A stretch of 64,000 nucleotides of DNA from Schistocerca nitens (taxonomy: Eukaryota > Arthropoda > Insecta > Orthoptera > Acrididae): the NCBI RefSeq assembly GCF_023898315.1, contig NC_064614.1:497380109-497444108 (forward strand), in the 5' to 3' direction. Position numbers and translations under genes: made by a program. Under the pieces are notes generated by a model. The model searched no databases. It was given only the letters and a program-made list of their open reading frames with translations, and was not told the origin of the DNA. Positions 46,338 to 59,060 of the stretch are shown here, in pieces (positions within the stretch are counted from its first letter, which is position 1; each line of letters starts with the position of its first letter).

Positions 46338-46540
46338 TGGTTCTGAGCACTATGGGACTTAACATCTATGGTCATCAGTCCCCTAGAACTTAGAACTACT
46401 TAAACCGAACTAACCTAAGGACATCACACAACACCCAGTCATCACGAGGCCGAGAAAATCCCTGACCCCGCCGGGAATCGAACCCGGGAACCCGGGCGCG
46501 GGAAGCGAGAACGCTACCGCACGACCACGAGCTGCGGACA
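46338..46540 (-). mobile_element. Chimeric SINE: new tRNA head on the family 1 body
   Basis: On the minus strand the head is gtccgcagctcgtggtcgtg, cggtagcgttctcgcttccc and box B ggttcgattcccggcg, unlike family 1. After tgactgggtgttg the body switches to tgtgatgtccttaggttag and ends gtgctcagaacca, the family 1 body. Perfect 11-bp duplication gccgtcgatta (46327-46337 and 46541-46551). Confidence 0.92.
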
Positions 46541-46551
46541 GCCGTCGATTA

Positions 46552-47329
46552 CACTACTAATATAATTTAAGCATATTTCCTCATTTTTAGTACATAATGA
46601 TTTTCTAAAGCTGTCAAAGCTAATTGTTTCTCTGTAATCTTGTGAAAAACATTAACAACAACTCGTTTCTCGTCATTAAGGGCGTTCCGCGTTCCGCTTC
46701 ATTACGAAGCAGGAATCAGTGTCATCCATTTTCACGATACGTATGAACAGCCAAACAAACCGAGCACAAGTAGCGTTTACAGAGACTGAAACTGTACATG
46801 AGCTTTCTTAAAAAAAATATCTATTTAATGTATGATTAAGAAAAACGTTGATGGCTGTTAAAAATATATCAGAATATCTGAAAGTTTCGTTTAGAGTGAC
46901 ATAGTAATAAGATATGCAATACGTAAGTTGTACTTACTTCCAAGAGCGGAACAACACGAGTGTACGCGAGTTACGGCGGCTGATTGATCATCGCATTTGT
47001 GTTTGTTTACATCAGGCTTATTCTTTCGATGAACGAAGTATAGAAACACTAGGTAACACGTAACCACTTCAGAAATTACTCAGCTTGAAGTACGCTACAG
47101 AGCGCACTTTAAAAAGAAGCAAATGTTCTCTGCTTGTGAGAAACTTCTCAAGTTTTATTTCTAAAAAGTCGGAAATGCCTTTTTTTTTCAGCAACTTCCC
47201 CCAACTTTTTACTCACACTGAGAAACTGAGAACATTCTCGGATGGAATGTAGCTGTGACTAGTTTGCTCCAGCCACAAAGCAGCTCCACAGTGAATATTG
47301 TTCTCGAACACAGGCTAATTGACAACTGT
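46552..47329. other. No recognised gene
   Basis: AT-rich with no domain or repeat that I can name. Confidence 0.45.
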
Positions 47330-50035
47330 TGTGAATCTTTGTGTTAGGGCTCCCAAGAGTCGTGTACTGAAGGTGCCAAAAAGGTATGTGGTTATTAACA
47401 CAGTTATGGTGATGCATGTCACTAATAACACACGTCTCGATGGAAATACATTTATTAAACACTGAATAGCTGGATACAATACAGCAGAAAACACGAGTGC
47501 TAACAGCGTGTGAGAAAGCCAGGATTGGACTGTTCCGAAGAAATTCATTCACAGATAAGATACACTTTCCACTGACTGATAGCTGCCACAGAGCGCTCCC
47601 CCCCCCCCTCCCCCCTTTCGTCAGTAGTGTGGGATGGGGCAGAGGTTCTCTGGAAGCACTGCGGCGGTGCGTTGGAGACTGGCTGCAGTGAGATGTAGTA
47701 ATCTTCATGCCAGTTAGCGGTTGAATACGGCATCCAACTCTGGAGATGGAAGGCGCATCAGCTTGCATCGGTTCAGCAGGAGCATTGTGATCACATTCCT
47801 GCACTGAGGAGGGCCCAAGGAGTTGCTATATTAGGGCGATGGGGGAACCAGTGCCATTGAGGAGTCTTCCAGGGTCCAAGCGAGTTTTATGCGGTACACC
47901 GACACTGTTTGACATTTGCCGTTGAGCATGATGCGTATAGTATTGGTCCTGTGTACAAGTACTTATGTGGACCTGAGTAGGGTGGTTGAAGAACCGCATA
48001 TATGGAATCACCCTGTAACATGACGAAGTGTCCATGTTTCCAAGTCCTTATGGAGGAACACACATGCAGTTTTGTGAGGCTTAGGTGGTGGTGTCCAAAA
48101 GTTAGAGATGAGCGCACGGACATGCTCGACCAGGGCAGATAGTGAGTCTTGAGAGGGAGGTGGGACGTCATTCATGAACTCATTGGGCAGAATTAATAGC
48201 TTGCCTTGCAGGATTTCTGTGAGTAATGCATCCAGGTTGTCCTTGTGCACTGCACGTACACCTTGAAGTATCCAGGGAAATGCCTTGGACCAGGGCTCAC
48301 ATGACACATGATCACAGCCTTGATTGTCGTGTGCCAGCATTCAAACAGGCCATTGCTTGGGGTGCTCTTCGACAAAGCACACAGCCAGTCGAACAGGTTA
48401 GACTCGAACCGGCGGCCCTGGTCCGTTGTCAGGGATGAAGGGCAGCCAAATCAGGAGATCCAAATCTTGATGAATGTGTGAGCAATGGTGTCAGCTGTGA
48501 TGTCCTCCAGAGGAACTGCCTCAACCCACTGGTTGTCCTAGTCAATCATAGACAGTATTTATTTGAAATCCTCACACAGAGGGAGGGGACCCACAAGATC
48601 AACGTGGACATGCTTCAGCCTGAAAGGAGGGGGTGAGGGGGGGGGGGGATGGCCAAGGTGTCAAGGGGGACCAAGGCATGCCTGACAACTTTGCTACATC
48701 AGCAGTGGGTGCACTCCCTCACCCAAGTGCAGCAGTCATGCTTGACTCCTGGCCAGACATAACGTTCGGTTGCCAGTGTGGTGATTGCTCTTATACCTCG
48801 ATTGGCCAAGTTGTGTAAGGTGTCGAAGTGTCAAGTCGCAGTTCGGTCAGGATGACTAGCTGGACCCTGCCTGTTGATGTGTCACAGAGCACTAGTGTCG
48901 TTACTACGGGAAGATGGCGCATTTCAAGCACAAGTGAACTCAGTTGGTCAGTGTGTAGCTGTTGGATTTATGTGTCAGCGGCCTGCCAGCATGCCATGTC
49001 TTCTAGGTCGATAGGTGCTGCGATGATGTTGACCTGTGAGAGGTAGTCTGCAACCACATTCTCTGCCCTGTGGAAGTGTCTGTAGAACACTGGTAGATGA
49101 AGCTGAGGAGGCAAAACCTGCAGGGAAGGAGATCCTGACATATATTGTGAATGGCGTCAGAAAGGAGTTTATGGTCCATGTATATAGTGAAGGGGGGCCC
49201 TCTGATATCGTTACAGAAGTATTTTATCACCTCCTGAACCACTAAAAGTTTTTGATCAAATGCCAACCACATGCACCAAGTTGTTGTCAGTTTTTTTGAG
49301 AAGTGGAATGGTTCCATAGCGTCACCCACGCACTGTTGTTGCACGGCACTGATTGCCGTGTTGCTTGCATCTGCCATGAGGGACAATGTGCTTCCAGGAT
49401 GGAGTGGACAAGTGTCATGGGCTTGGAAAGCATAGTCTTCTGATTGTTAAATGTGTCAGATATCTGTATGAAAGCTGCGTGGAGGAGGTGTTGGCGATAA
49501 AAATTGACTGTGCCTAGAAAGCATCTTAGTGCAGAATAATCTTCTGGGATAGGCACACTGAGACTGAGGTCGAAATGGACTGAAGCAGAGCGCACACCGT
49601 CAGACGAAATGATATGACCCAGAAAATTAACACTGGTATTTGTATTTCTTTATTGGTCCTGTAAATCGTGTTTAGGTACATATTTTGCACAAACGATGTA
49701 GGACAAGTCAGGTTGGTACAGTTTATACAACATCATACACATTGTTATTTTGAAAGGATAAATCATTAAAAATTATTCAATACATGATGAATAATGATGA
49801 CAAATTTAATATAATAAAATAAAATGATAGACTTATTAAGAATATTTGTGCAATTACACTACACTTTTCTGGTACTCTAAAAACTCGGAAACACAATAGA
49901 AACAGTGGTCAAGCAAGTACTCTTTCAGTTTCACTTTAAACTTTTGTAAATTTTGCATCTGTTTCAAATAGGATGGCATACGATTGTACAGCATTATGCC
50001 AGTATGATACACTCCTCTCTTACAAATGTTTGTAC

Positions 50036-52728
50036 TTACTGTATTGACATGTAAGTATGCTTGTGCCTAGTATCATGAGGGTGGTAATCACAGTTATATT
50101 TGAAGATATTTCCATCTTTTAAAATACTTCCTTTTGTGAAATTTAATATTTCATACATATATAAGCAAGGAAGAGGCAGTATACTGAGATTTTTAAATAT
50201 TGGTCTACAGGAGTCTCTGTACTTAGCATGGTTTATTATTATAACAATCTTTTTCTGTAGCCTAAATGTTTTGTTTGTACCTATGGAGTTCCCCCAAAAC
50301 ATAATGCTGTACATCATCAGTGACTGAATACTGCCATGGTACATTGTGATCACAGACGCATGGCTTGTATTTTGTGCGAGGATTCTTACTGCGTACATAA
50401 GTGTGTTAAGCTTTTTATTTAGATGGTTAAGATGTATCTTCCATTTTAGGTTCTGCTGAATATGTATACCTAAAAATTTTGTGTCACTCACGGATGAGAC
50501 AGTTTTTCCATCAATTTTAAAAATTGGTCTTGCAGGATGTAGTTTCTGTGAATTGTGGAAATTGACTGTAACTGTTTTTCATTATTTATTATTAGCTTGT
50601 TTGTTCTGAGCCATTGTATCAAATTTTGTATTATACCTGTAGCTGTTTTTGTAGGCTTTCCTCATCACGTGATTGGATTAGGATATTTGTGTCATCTGCA
50701 AAAAGTACTGTTGTCCCCTTAGTTATTTTTTCTGACAAATCATTAACATAAAGAATGAAAAGAATTGGCCCAAGGACTGACCCTTGTGGAACTCCATATG
50801 TAATGTTTTGTGCATTACTGTAAAAATTACAAATTTTTTTGTGTTTTTATGTCTTTGTATTTTATTTGAGTGATCTGTCGATGGTCATTAATGTAGGAAT
50901 GTATCCACTTATTTGGCAGGCCTCGTATTCCATAATTACCTAGCTTCTGCAACAGAGTATTATGATCAATTACATCGAAGGCTTTACTAAGGTCAAGAAA
51001 TATGCCAGACACATGTCGCTTATTATCTACTGCAGTTAGAATTTCATTTAAGAAGGTATAAATAGCTGACTGTGTTGACCTGCCAGTTCTGAATCCGTGT
51101 TGCACATCGCTTATTATGTTTTCTTTATCTAGAAAGGCTGTCACCCTTCTAAGAAATAGTTTTTCAAGAATTTTACCAAAGCCTGACAATACTGATACAG
51201 GTCTCTAGTTTGCAGCTTCATGTTTGTCCCCTTTCTTGTACAGTGGTGTCACTTTTGCCATTTTAAGATTTTTCGGGAATATACCACTCACGAATGATGA
51301 ATTGAAAATATCCATTAATGGTTCTACGATATATGTTATACTTTCTTTGATGATAATTCCTGGTATTTCATCAGTACCTGCCGAATATGTATTGGGTAAC
51401 CTTTTTATAATGACAGATAATTCCTCAGGTATTGTTGGAGACATGAATAGGGTTCTTGTAAGAAGTTTTGTATCTGACTGGAGTGTATTGCTGTCTGGAT
51501 GTGAGTTGTAGTGTTTGTTAATCAGGTGGTGTGCTACATTAGAAAAGTAGTTGTTAAATTTATTAGCTCCTACTGTGGGGTTGATTATTTTATTGTTGTT
51601 TTCATGAAGTTCTATATTTTTGTGGGCTAATGATGTAGTATCTGTTTCTCTTTTTATGATACTCCAGGTTGCTTTAATCTTATTCCCGGAATTTTTTATT
51701 TGTTTGTCATTTTCCATTTTCTTTGCTTTTGTTATAACTTGTCTACGTATTTGTTTATATTGTTTAAAGTAGTTGATAAATACAGGATTTGTGGTTTGCT
51801 TTGAGTATTCATATAAGTTCCTTTTATTCTGACATGATATTTTTATTCCTGTTGTGATCCATTTATTTGGTTTGTGCACAGAATTTATAAGTGACGTTTG
51901 TTTAGGAAAGGCTATTTCAAAAAAATGTTTGTATGTGGCCATAAATTTATCAAACTTGTCATCTGTGCTGTTTGAACTTAAACATCAGTCCAGATTTCTC
52001 TTCCCAAGAGAGAACAAAAGTAATCTATGTTTTCATTATTAAACATCCTCACAATATTTCTAGTTTTCTGGGCTTTCGTGTTTCCTGGAATAGCGATTGT
52101 TAGTATTTGGGCATTGTGATCACTGAAACCAGTGTTTGCAGTCTGTGTGTTGCAGATATATTTATCTGTGTTTACAAACACCTGATCTATGGTTGTTGTA
52201 GAAGTAGTGGTTATACAAGTTGGGTTGGTTATAGTTGGTTTTAGGTTAAAGGACTTCTGTAAGATTTCATCTTTAAATTTACTGGGTTTGGAGAAATCAA
52301 CATTGAAATCTCCACATATGATAATATTTTTTTAAGGGTGTTGAAGTCCTCTAACAGCTCTTCCATATGATTATAAAAACTTTTTTATCGCCATCTGGTG
52401 ACCTATATACACAGATGATTACAGAATTGCTAGTTGGCAGTTCTACTATTGAGAGTTCTATGTCTCTTTCTTTAGATAAGCTGTCAAATTTGGTTATGTT
52501 AGTGAAGTCTATATCTTCTCGAACATATATGCAGCTACCACCATGCCTGAGTACTTCTCTACAAAATGTGGCAGCTAATTTAAACTGAGGTAGGTATGCT
52601 AGTTCTATCATGTCTTTATTTAGCCAGTGCTCAGTAAAGCATAAAACAGAAATATCACTCGTATCATTTAACAAGATTTGTATTTCATTCAGTTGATTGG
52701 AAAGAGACTGAACATTCTGATGGAACAA
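50036..52728 (-). pseudogene. CR1-like ORF2 endonuclease and RT
   Basis: The endonuclease part has FHQNVQSLSNQLNEIQILL and CFTEHWLNKDMI at the start, SNSVIICVYRSPDGD, and FSDHNAQILTI (catalytic Asp-His) in the 52181-51978 frame. RT blocks include LPNTYSAGTDEIPGIIIK, KVTPLYKKGDKHE, SGFGKILEKLFLRRV, HGFRTGRSTQSAIY and GIFLDLSKAFDVIDHNTLL. After a break, TKFLGIHIQQNLKWKIHL and the tail follow. About five frame breaks. Confidence 0.85.
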
Positions 52729-52772
52729 TTTGAAGTATGAAGCAGGGACTATATTGTGTCTTGCTTGACCAC

Positions 52773-53204
52773 TTACCCCTTTTTTACATCTAGTATTGTT
52801 AGCTGTAAAAAATCCGCCTTGATTTGATGTGTGGGTGGTGTCTTCTTCCTAGCTGGGTCCCTGGACTCTGGGCCCTGCCTTTCGTGTGCTGTGGTGCTTC
52901 TAATGGTAATCCACTTGTCAAGTAGCATTTGTTTCATTTTAGGCACTTGTATTGCACTGGTTTTCACATTGTATCTATTTTGGTGAAACACTGATTTCTT
53001 CAGGTAGACTGGTCGATTCAGAGATACATGCATCTGGTTTGTACAATTGTTAATTTTAATTAACGAAGACAGTCTATTGCATACTTGCTCCTTCCCCTGT
53101 CTGTTCAAGTGGAATCCATGACGTGTGAATTTATCACGAGGCAGTCTTTCCATTTCAAAGTTTATGGTGGTACTAAGCTGTGACTTTCCGTGACTCACCT
53201 TGAG
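52773..53204 (-). pseudogene. CR1-like ORF1 C-terminus with esterase (SGNH-type) end
   Basis: RDKFTRHGFHLNRQGKEQV matches the last block of SGNH/GDSL-type esterase domains (the D-x-x-H-like motif with the catalytic His) found in ORF1 of CR1-group LINEs. The frame then continues with a basic, Gln/Lys-rich tail to about 52773. The N-terminal part of ORF1 is missing at the insertion junction. Confidence 0.65.
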
Positions 53205-53794
53205 GCTTTTCAATTACCAAGGCCACGCAAACTTTTTCAAGATGCTGCTGATGTTCACTGACAAAGGATGAGAACGTGAGAACATCGTTGAGTTGCGCAT
53301 AGGCAAAATGGAAAGTCAAACAACACTGAGCTGATAAAACATTGCCACGTTTGGGTGGTGTTTTTAATGCCATAATGGGTGAATGGTACTCACAGAGCCC
53401 AAACATGTAATGATAGCAGTCTTAGATATGTCGGGTGGGTACATGGGAATTTGGTGGTATGCCTTACAGCAGTCAAGCACTATAAACACTTAGGCACCAT
53501 GTAACAACTGTGTGAAGTCCTGGGTGTGGGGAATAGGAGAGTTATCGATGATCATGTAAGAATTTAGGGTTCTATAGTCACCACACATACAGAATGTACC
53601 AGCTTTTTTTAAACAAGGTGTATTGGTGAAGACCAGTTGCAATCCATGGGTCGTAGGATATGCACGTCAAGTAAGTCTTTGACAATGTCTTTAGCACAGT
53701 GTAGTTTGAATGCATTAAGGTGCCGAGCCTTGTGTCAAACCAGAGCCCCCTCTGTGGTATTTATTTTATGGTAGGTGCCACTGGTGATGGCGCC

Positions 53795-56330
53795 TAAGCA
53801 GCAGGTGAGATTACTTTTTCGTTGTACTCCATCAATCCTATCTGGTAAGGATCCCACACTGTGCTGCAGTATTCTAAGAGAGGATGGACAAGTGTAGTGT
53901 AGGCAGTCTCCTTAGTAGATTTGTTACATTTTCTAAGTGTCCTGCCAATAAAACGCAGTCTTTGGTTATCCTTCCCCACAACATTTTCTATGTGTTCCTT
54001 CCACTTCAAGTTGATCATAATTGTAATTCCTAGGTATTTAGTTGAATTTACGGCCTTTAGATCTGACTTATTTATCATGTAACCCAAGTTTAATGGATTC
54101 CTTTTAGAACTCACCTGGTTGACCTCACACTTTTCGTTATTTAGCTTCAACTGCGAATTTTCACACCATTCAGATATCTTTTCTAAATGGTTTTGCAATT
54201 TGTTCATCTGCAAACAACCTAAGACAGCTGCTCAGATTGTCTCCCAAATCATTTACATAGATAAGAAACAGCAAAGGGCCTATAACACTACCTTGAGGAG
54301 CACCATAAATCACTTCTGTTTTACTCGATGACTTTCCATCAATTACTACGAACTGAGACCTCTTTGAGAGGAAATCACAAATCCAGTCAGATAACTGGGA
54401 CGATATTCCATAAACATGCAATTTCACTACAAGCTGCTTGTGTGGAATAGTGTCAAAAGCCTTCCAGAAATCCAGAAATATGGAATAAATCTGAAATTCC
54501 TTGTCAATAGCACGCAACACTTCATGTGAATTAAGAGCTATTTGTGTTTCACAAGAACGATGTTTTCTAAATCCATGTTGACTTTGTGTCAATAGACCAT
54601 TTCCTTTGAGGTAATTCATAATGTTCGAACACAATATATGTTCCAAAATCCTGCTGCATATCGACGTTAATGATATGGGCTGTAATTTAGTGGATTACTC
54701 CTCCTACCTTTCTTGAATATTGATGTGACCTGTGCAGCTTTCCAGTCTTTGAATACAGATCTTTCATCGAGCAAACGATTGTATATGACTGTTAAGTATG
54801 GAGCTAATGCATCAGCATAGTCTGAAATGAACCTATCTGGTATACTGTCTGGACCAAATGACTTGCTTTTATTAAGTGATTTAAGTTTGTTCACTACTCC
54901 AAGGATATTTACTTCTACATAACTTATGTTGGTAGCTATTCTTGATTCGCATTCTGGAATATTTACTTTGTCTTCTTTTGTGAAGGCAGTTCGGAAGATT
55001 GTGTTTAGTAACTCTGCTTTGGCAGCACTGTCTTCAATAGTATCTCCATTGCCATCACACAGAGAAGGCATTGACCGTTTCTTGCCACTAATATAATTCA
55101 CATACGACCAGAATCTCTTTGGATTTGCTTCCAGGTTTCGAGACAAAGTTTCGTTGTGGAAACTATTATAAGCACCTCGCATTGATGTCAGTGCTAAATT
55201 TCGAGCTTCTGTAAAAGATTGCCAATTTTGAGGATTTTGTGTCTGTTTAAATTTGGCATGTTTGTTTCGTTGTTTCTGCAACAGTGTTCTGACCCATTTT
55301 GTGTACCAAGGAGTATCAGCTCTGTCGTTTGTTAATTTATTTGGTATAAATATCTCAATTGCTACCGATACTATTTCTTCGAATTCAAGCCACATCCAGT
55401 CTATACTTACATTTTTAATTTGGAAGGACTGGAGATAGTCTCTCAGGAAGACGTCAAGAGAAGTTTATCTCCTTTTTTGAATAGGTATATTTTTTTGTAA
55501 CCGTTTGGATGCTCTTTATTAACTCAAGATTATTTGTTGCTAAGAGGTCAAGAGTGTTTTCACAACCATTTACTATTCGCATGGGCTCATGAACTAACAG
55601 CTCGGAATAATTTTCCGAGAATGCGTTTAGCACTATTTCGGATATTTTTTTTATGCATACCTCCGGAATCAAACGGTATTTTTGCCAACATATTGAGGGT
55701 AAATCATCACCAACTGTAATTGTATGAGTCGGGTACATGTTTGAAATCAAACTCAAGCTTTCTTTCAACCTCTCAGCAACTGTATCATCTGAATTGGGAG
55801 GTCGGTAAAAAGATCCAATTATTATTTTATTCCGGTTGCCAACAATGACATCTGCCCATACTAACTCACAGGGACTATCTACCTCAATTCGCGACAAGAT
55901 AAACTACTTCTAACTGCAACAAACACTTCACCGCCAACAATGTTTAGCCTATCCTTTCGGAATATAGTTAGGTTCTTCGCAAAAATTTCGGCTAAGCTTA
56001 TGTCCGGCTTTAGTCAGCTTTCAGTAACTTTAACGATTTGCTTTCTATTAGCCCTTGGAGCTCTGGTGCTTTCCCAACACAGCTACGTCAATTTACTACT
56101 GTTATACCAATGACTCCTGTATCTATGTTCTTCTTGTGTTTGGTCTGCGCCCAGTCCACGCCACACAGCCCCTGATACATGTGTAGCTGCCTGATGCCTA
56201 TAGTGGACCCGAAACCCAATCACTCTTTGGCGCAAGTCGAGGAATCTGCAGCCTCTGATTCAGACCCTCCACTCAGCTCTGTACCAGAGGTCCACAATGG
56301 GTCCTGTATATTTGCTGCAAATGGTCAAAT
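53795..56330 (-). mobile_element. Second CR1-like LINE, 3'-truncated
   Basis: Minus strand from an ORF1 tail and ORF2 endonuclease (56310 to 55454: DSPCELVWADVIVGNRNK, IIIGSFYRPPNSDD) through the linker (55395-54667: KSFGPDSIPDRFISDY, FKDWKAAQVTSIFKKG) to RT (54646-54170: HGFRKHRSCETQIALNSHEV, SIFLDFWKAFDTIPHKQL, GAPQGSVIGPLLFLIYVNDL, with active site LRLFADE where FADD is expected) and the post-RT region (54213-53794). It ends abruptly at the gypsy piece without a 3' UTR. LINEs normally lose their 5' ends, so this 3' loss implies a later deletion. Confidence 0.8.
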
Positions 56331-56370
56331 ATGCTTTCATCTTGCAAGACTGGCAGCCTTTACCACTTCC

Positions 56371-56652
56371 ATTAGTAGTAGTAGCAGTAGCTTTATTCAT
56401 CCGTAGATCTCTTTTTACAAGGATATAAGACATGACAAAGTATTTACAAATTTAGATCAATTTAAAATGAGCTAATTCGTACACACATATATTTACAGCT
56501 TTCTAATTAGAGACAATCATTAGATTTACTCCTGGTATACAATGCTTTTTTTTACAAATAACTTATATAATGTAATGCCACACTGTTCACTCATATTTCA
56601 CCATCAGACACTGCACCCACTATACACACATTGTTTCATAACACTTCACTCA

Positions 56653-56688
<36 letters not shown>

Positions 56689-56900
56689 TGGTGCTCTCTG
56701 GGCCATTTTCTGTACCGCAACTTCCAATTATCTATCCTGGTGAAAAACTGAGTCAGCATCCCTCCATAATGAGTGAGATGTTGAGCTCAGAAAGAGGAAG
56801 AGGAGTTAGTACTGTGCTATGCATAGCTTGGGAGTAAGGAAAAAATATAAATTGAAGGTGTTATGTGGAATGTTGACTATTTTGTAATCATTATTATTAT
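56371..56900 (-). mobile_element. LINE 3' UTR piece with (TAC)n tail
   Basis: Minus strand ends gaataaagctactgctact with TAC repeats at about 56371-56390, a normal LINE tail. It continues upstream (to the right) with AT-rich 3' UTR-like sequence and a (CA)n run at 56656-56685. The coding part was not identified; the right boundary is uncertain. An (ATT)n run lies at 56890-56912. Confidence 0.5.
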
Positions 56901-56912
56901 TATTATTATTAT

Positions 56913-58150
56913 TTATTTTTATAACATTTTTATATGAAACCCCCACTCTGTTTTAGCTAAGTAATCCTTCAATGTGTATAATTCTGCTCGAAACCAGAGA
57001 GAATATCTTCGGATCCAAAGTGACAACGTAATTGGCACTGACATGGGCCACCACCTGCTGACAGCGACAGACTCCTCATTAACATACTTTCTTCTCTATT
57101 ACATATCGACAGAAAATAATTTGTAATACAATGCAGAACTGATCTGAAAATAGTTTATGAAATCTTCCAGGAATGTGACTCTAATTTCAGTCAGTAAATT
57201 AACAGTAGACAAGTCGCTTCTCTTCTTCAGCCATTTTCTGACAAATTTCCTCTTTTTCGTTGTTTTCTGCTGTTACAGGTGGTGTAATTGCGGCACACGC
57301 TTTCGTTTGGGTGTTCGATATCTTAACCTTGTACAATCGCATTGCCAACTGACAAATTGACAATAATGTTGATAGTGTGTGGGTTGTTGCAGTGTACTGA
57401 AGGTTTGACAAACTAGTATTATTAATAAATATTGAACATGTATAGGCCTCTTAAACTTCCACAACTCGCTTGCAGAAGCTACTTCTGCAAATTCTTTGAT
57501 GTGGAATCACCTGCAGCAAATCGATTTTCGCAAGTTTCATCAACTTGCAGGAGTAGTTTTGGCAAGTTCCTCTACTTGCTGAACTTGCCAATTGCTGGAA
57601 GTTTTTCCTAAACTTGAAGAATTTTTGTATGCTTTTTCAGTTACGAAAATGTGAATGTCAGTGTCGAAATACGTGTAAAATTGCGAGAAAGCACAACTGT
57701 TAATGCAATAAGTGGAGTCCTTCACAGTATTGTGCTACAAAATGACATGGACTTCAAAACCAGAAAATTGAAACAGCACACTATAGAAAATATTGCCGTA
57801 ATTTGTATGGGCAGGAGGATAATAAAATGAGAAAACAGATAATGGACAGAGAGCAGATGATGTGTACAAAAGAAAGTGGGATCGCTTTGATACACTGAAA
57901 CTTATTTTTTCTCCTGCACGTACGAGGAAACAGAGAATAATTTGGAAAGGGAAAGAAATTTTACATTTTACAAATAGTATTTATTGCTATTATTACAAAT
58001 GTAATACAAGTGTACGTTACATGAGAAATTTATCCTAAATTGAAAGATGTCGGTATTGTCAGTCTACCTTCTGGTGAAACAAAGTAATCTGTAAAACAAT
58101 TTTTAAAAAATTGGAATATTGTTCTAGGAAATAGTGACCTAATAGTTCTA
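56913..58150. other. No recognised gene
   Basis: AT-rich. The stretch 57440-57620 repeats ctt-gca-aa-type motifs (aacttgc, cttgcag, gcaagtt) many times in both orientations, which could be a transposon subterminal region, perhaps of the Harbinger element to the right. No conserved frame. Confidence 0.4.
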
Positions 58151-58151
58151 T

Positions 58152-58346
58152 AATTATTTAATAAACACAGTCATGCTAATAGCAATGTTCTCAACACCAG
58201 CACAGATGGACCAACCCCATTTCATGGTTCCTGCTGCCACCAAAAATGTTGATCTGATGATGATCTTTGAAACAGATCGAAACTGGTCATCAACGAATAA
58301 AATGTAATAATTTATAACAGACCACGACTGTGTTTATTAAATAATT
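58152..58346. repeat. Small MITE with perfect 21-bp inverted ends
   Basis: aattatttaataaacacagt plus one base at 58152-58172 is repeated inverted at 58326-58346. The 195-bp unit contains the block gaaactggtcatcaacgaat. No coding capacity. The true ends may lie a few bases outside. Confidence 0.7.
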
Positions 58347-58399
58347 TTAAAATAATTCATTTCTCACTTTCTTGGCTGACTGCCATCAGTTACATACAT

Positions 58400-59060
58400 T
58401 TAGTGGTTCCATTGGCACATTTATTTTCACCTGTCTGTCTTTGCGCCATTCTTCTTGACTTTGTGAATCTTATAAGTCAAATGTAAAAAGTGGTGCATAA
58501 TGGGCATTGCTATTTTCTTCTGCCTTTCAAAATTGTGTGGAGAGCACAAATTGCTTTGCTGAATTTACTTGATTTTTCTGGGTTTAGTAGAATTTGAGTT
58601 TGTAATAATTGAAAGTGTGTGGAGATTAGTCCAAAAATATTTCAAACCCATTTCTTACTCTGGAGAGAAGATAATTAAACAATCGATTTTGCATTTACCT
58701 CTTAAAGTGCAGGGCTTCATAGTATTTTTTTAAATAGAATGCATCATCAAAGCAATGACATATGGTGCCTGGACAGTTCCACATAGTAAAGTCTGTAGGA
58801 ACTGGTAAATTCAAAACATTGTGACAGTTTCCAGTTATTATAAACACCACCATAATATATTCTACCACTGCTGCATAACTCGAAGTATAGGAGTCTACAG
58901 TAACATCCAATCAATGCTAATAGCACATTTCTGTGGTGTTTTTATAATTAAAGGACACACCGCCTTCTTTCCTGGGAGTCTTCATTACGATACGTTTTCC
59001 ATCCATAGCACCAATACAATGTGGGAAATCCCATCTATTTTTAAAATCATTAGCAATTTT
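58400..59060 (-). pseudogene. PIF/Harbinger transposase remnant
   Basis: On the minus strand WDFPHCIGAMDGKRIVM (near 59030) is the first catalytic Asp block of Harbinger DDE transposases, followed by KEGGVSFNYKNT and LALIGCYC. The 58695-58910 frame has LPVPTDF and CHCFDDAFYLKKY (second Asp block, DDAF). Later frames give an LSRVRNG-type block, FGLISTHFQLL and ICALH, the usual C-terminal order. Several frameshifts, and no long frame survives. The N-terminal part to the right (59060-59530) is hard to read. Confidence 0.82.

Larger units (their letters stand above)
49633..53204 (-). mobile_element. CR1-like LINE inserted in the gypsy fossil
   Basis: Minus-strand LINE of about 3.57 kb, 5'-truncated within ORF1. 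It has an ORF1 C-terminus (53213-52773), ORF2 endonuclease (52728-51978), linker and RT (51942-50500), the post-RT region (50491-50036) and a 3' UTR of about 400 bases ending near 49633. Only a few stops or frame changes interrupt each domain, so it is younger than the gypsy fossil. No clear target duplication was found. Confidence 0.85.
47330..53793 (-). mobile_element. Ty3/gypsy LTR retrotransposon fossil, split by a LINE
   Basis: Minus-strand fossil in two pieces, 53793-53205 and about 49632-47330, separated by the CR1-like LINE at 49633-53204. Parts in order are reverse transcriptase, RNase H, integrase, and a possible 3' LTR at roughly 47330-47690 (weak; it contains an AATAAA-type signal and I did not see a partner LTR). 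The 5' part is missing or replaced. It is broken, with many breaks over its length, and seems old. Confidence 0.75.

Noticed and set aside
30859-46540. Possible tRNA genes (box A / box B matches)
   Set aside because: Each match is the head of a SINE with a shared non-tRNA body and its own target duplication; none folds as a complete tRNA with acceptor stem.
47259-47804. 181-codon minus-strand frame at the end of the gypsy fossil
   Set aside because: It covers the presumed 3' non-coding and LTR part of the fossil and shows no domain.
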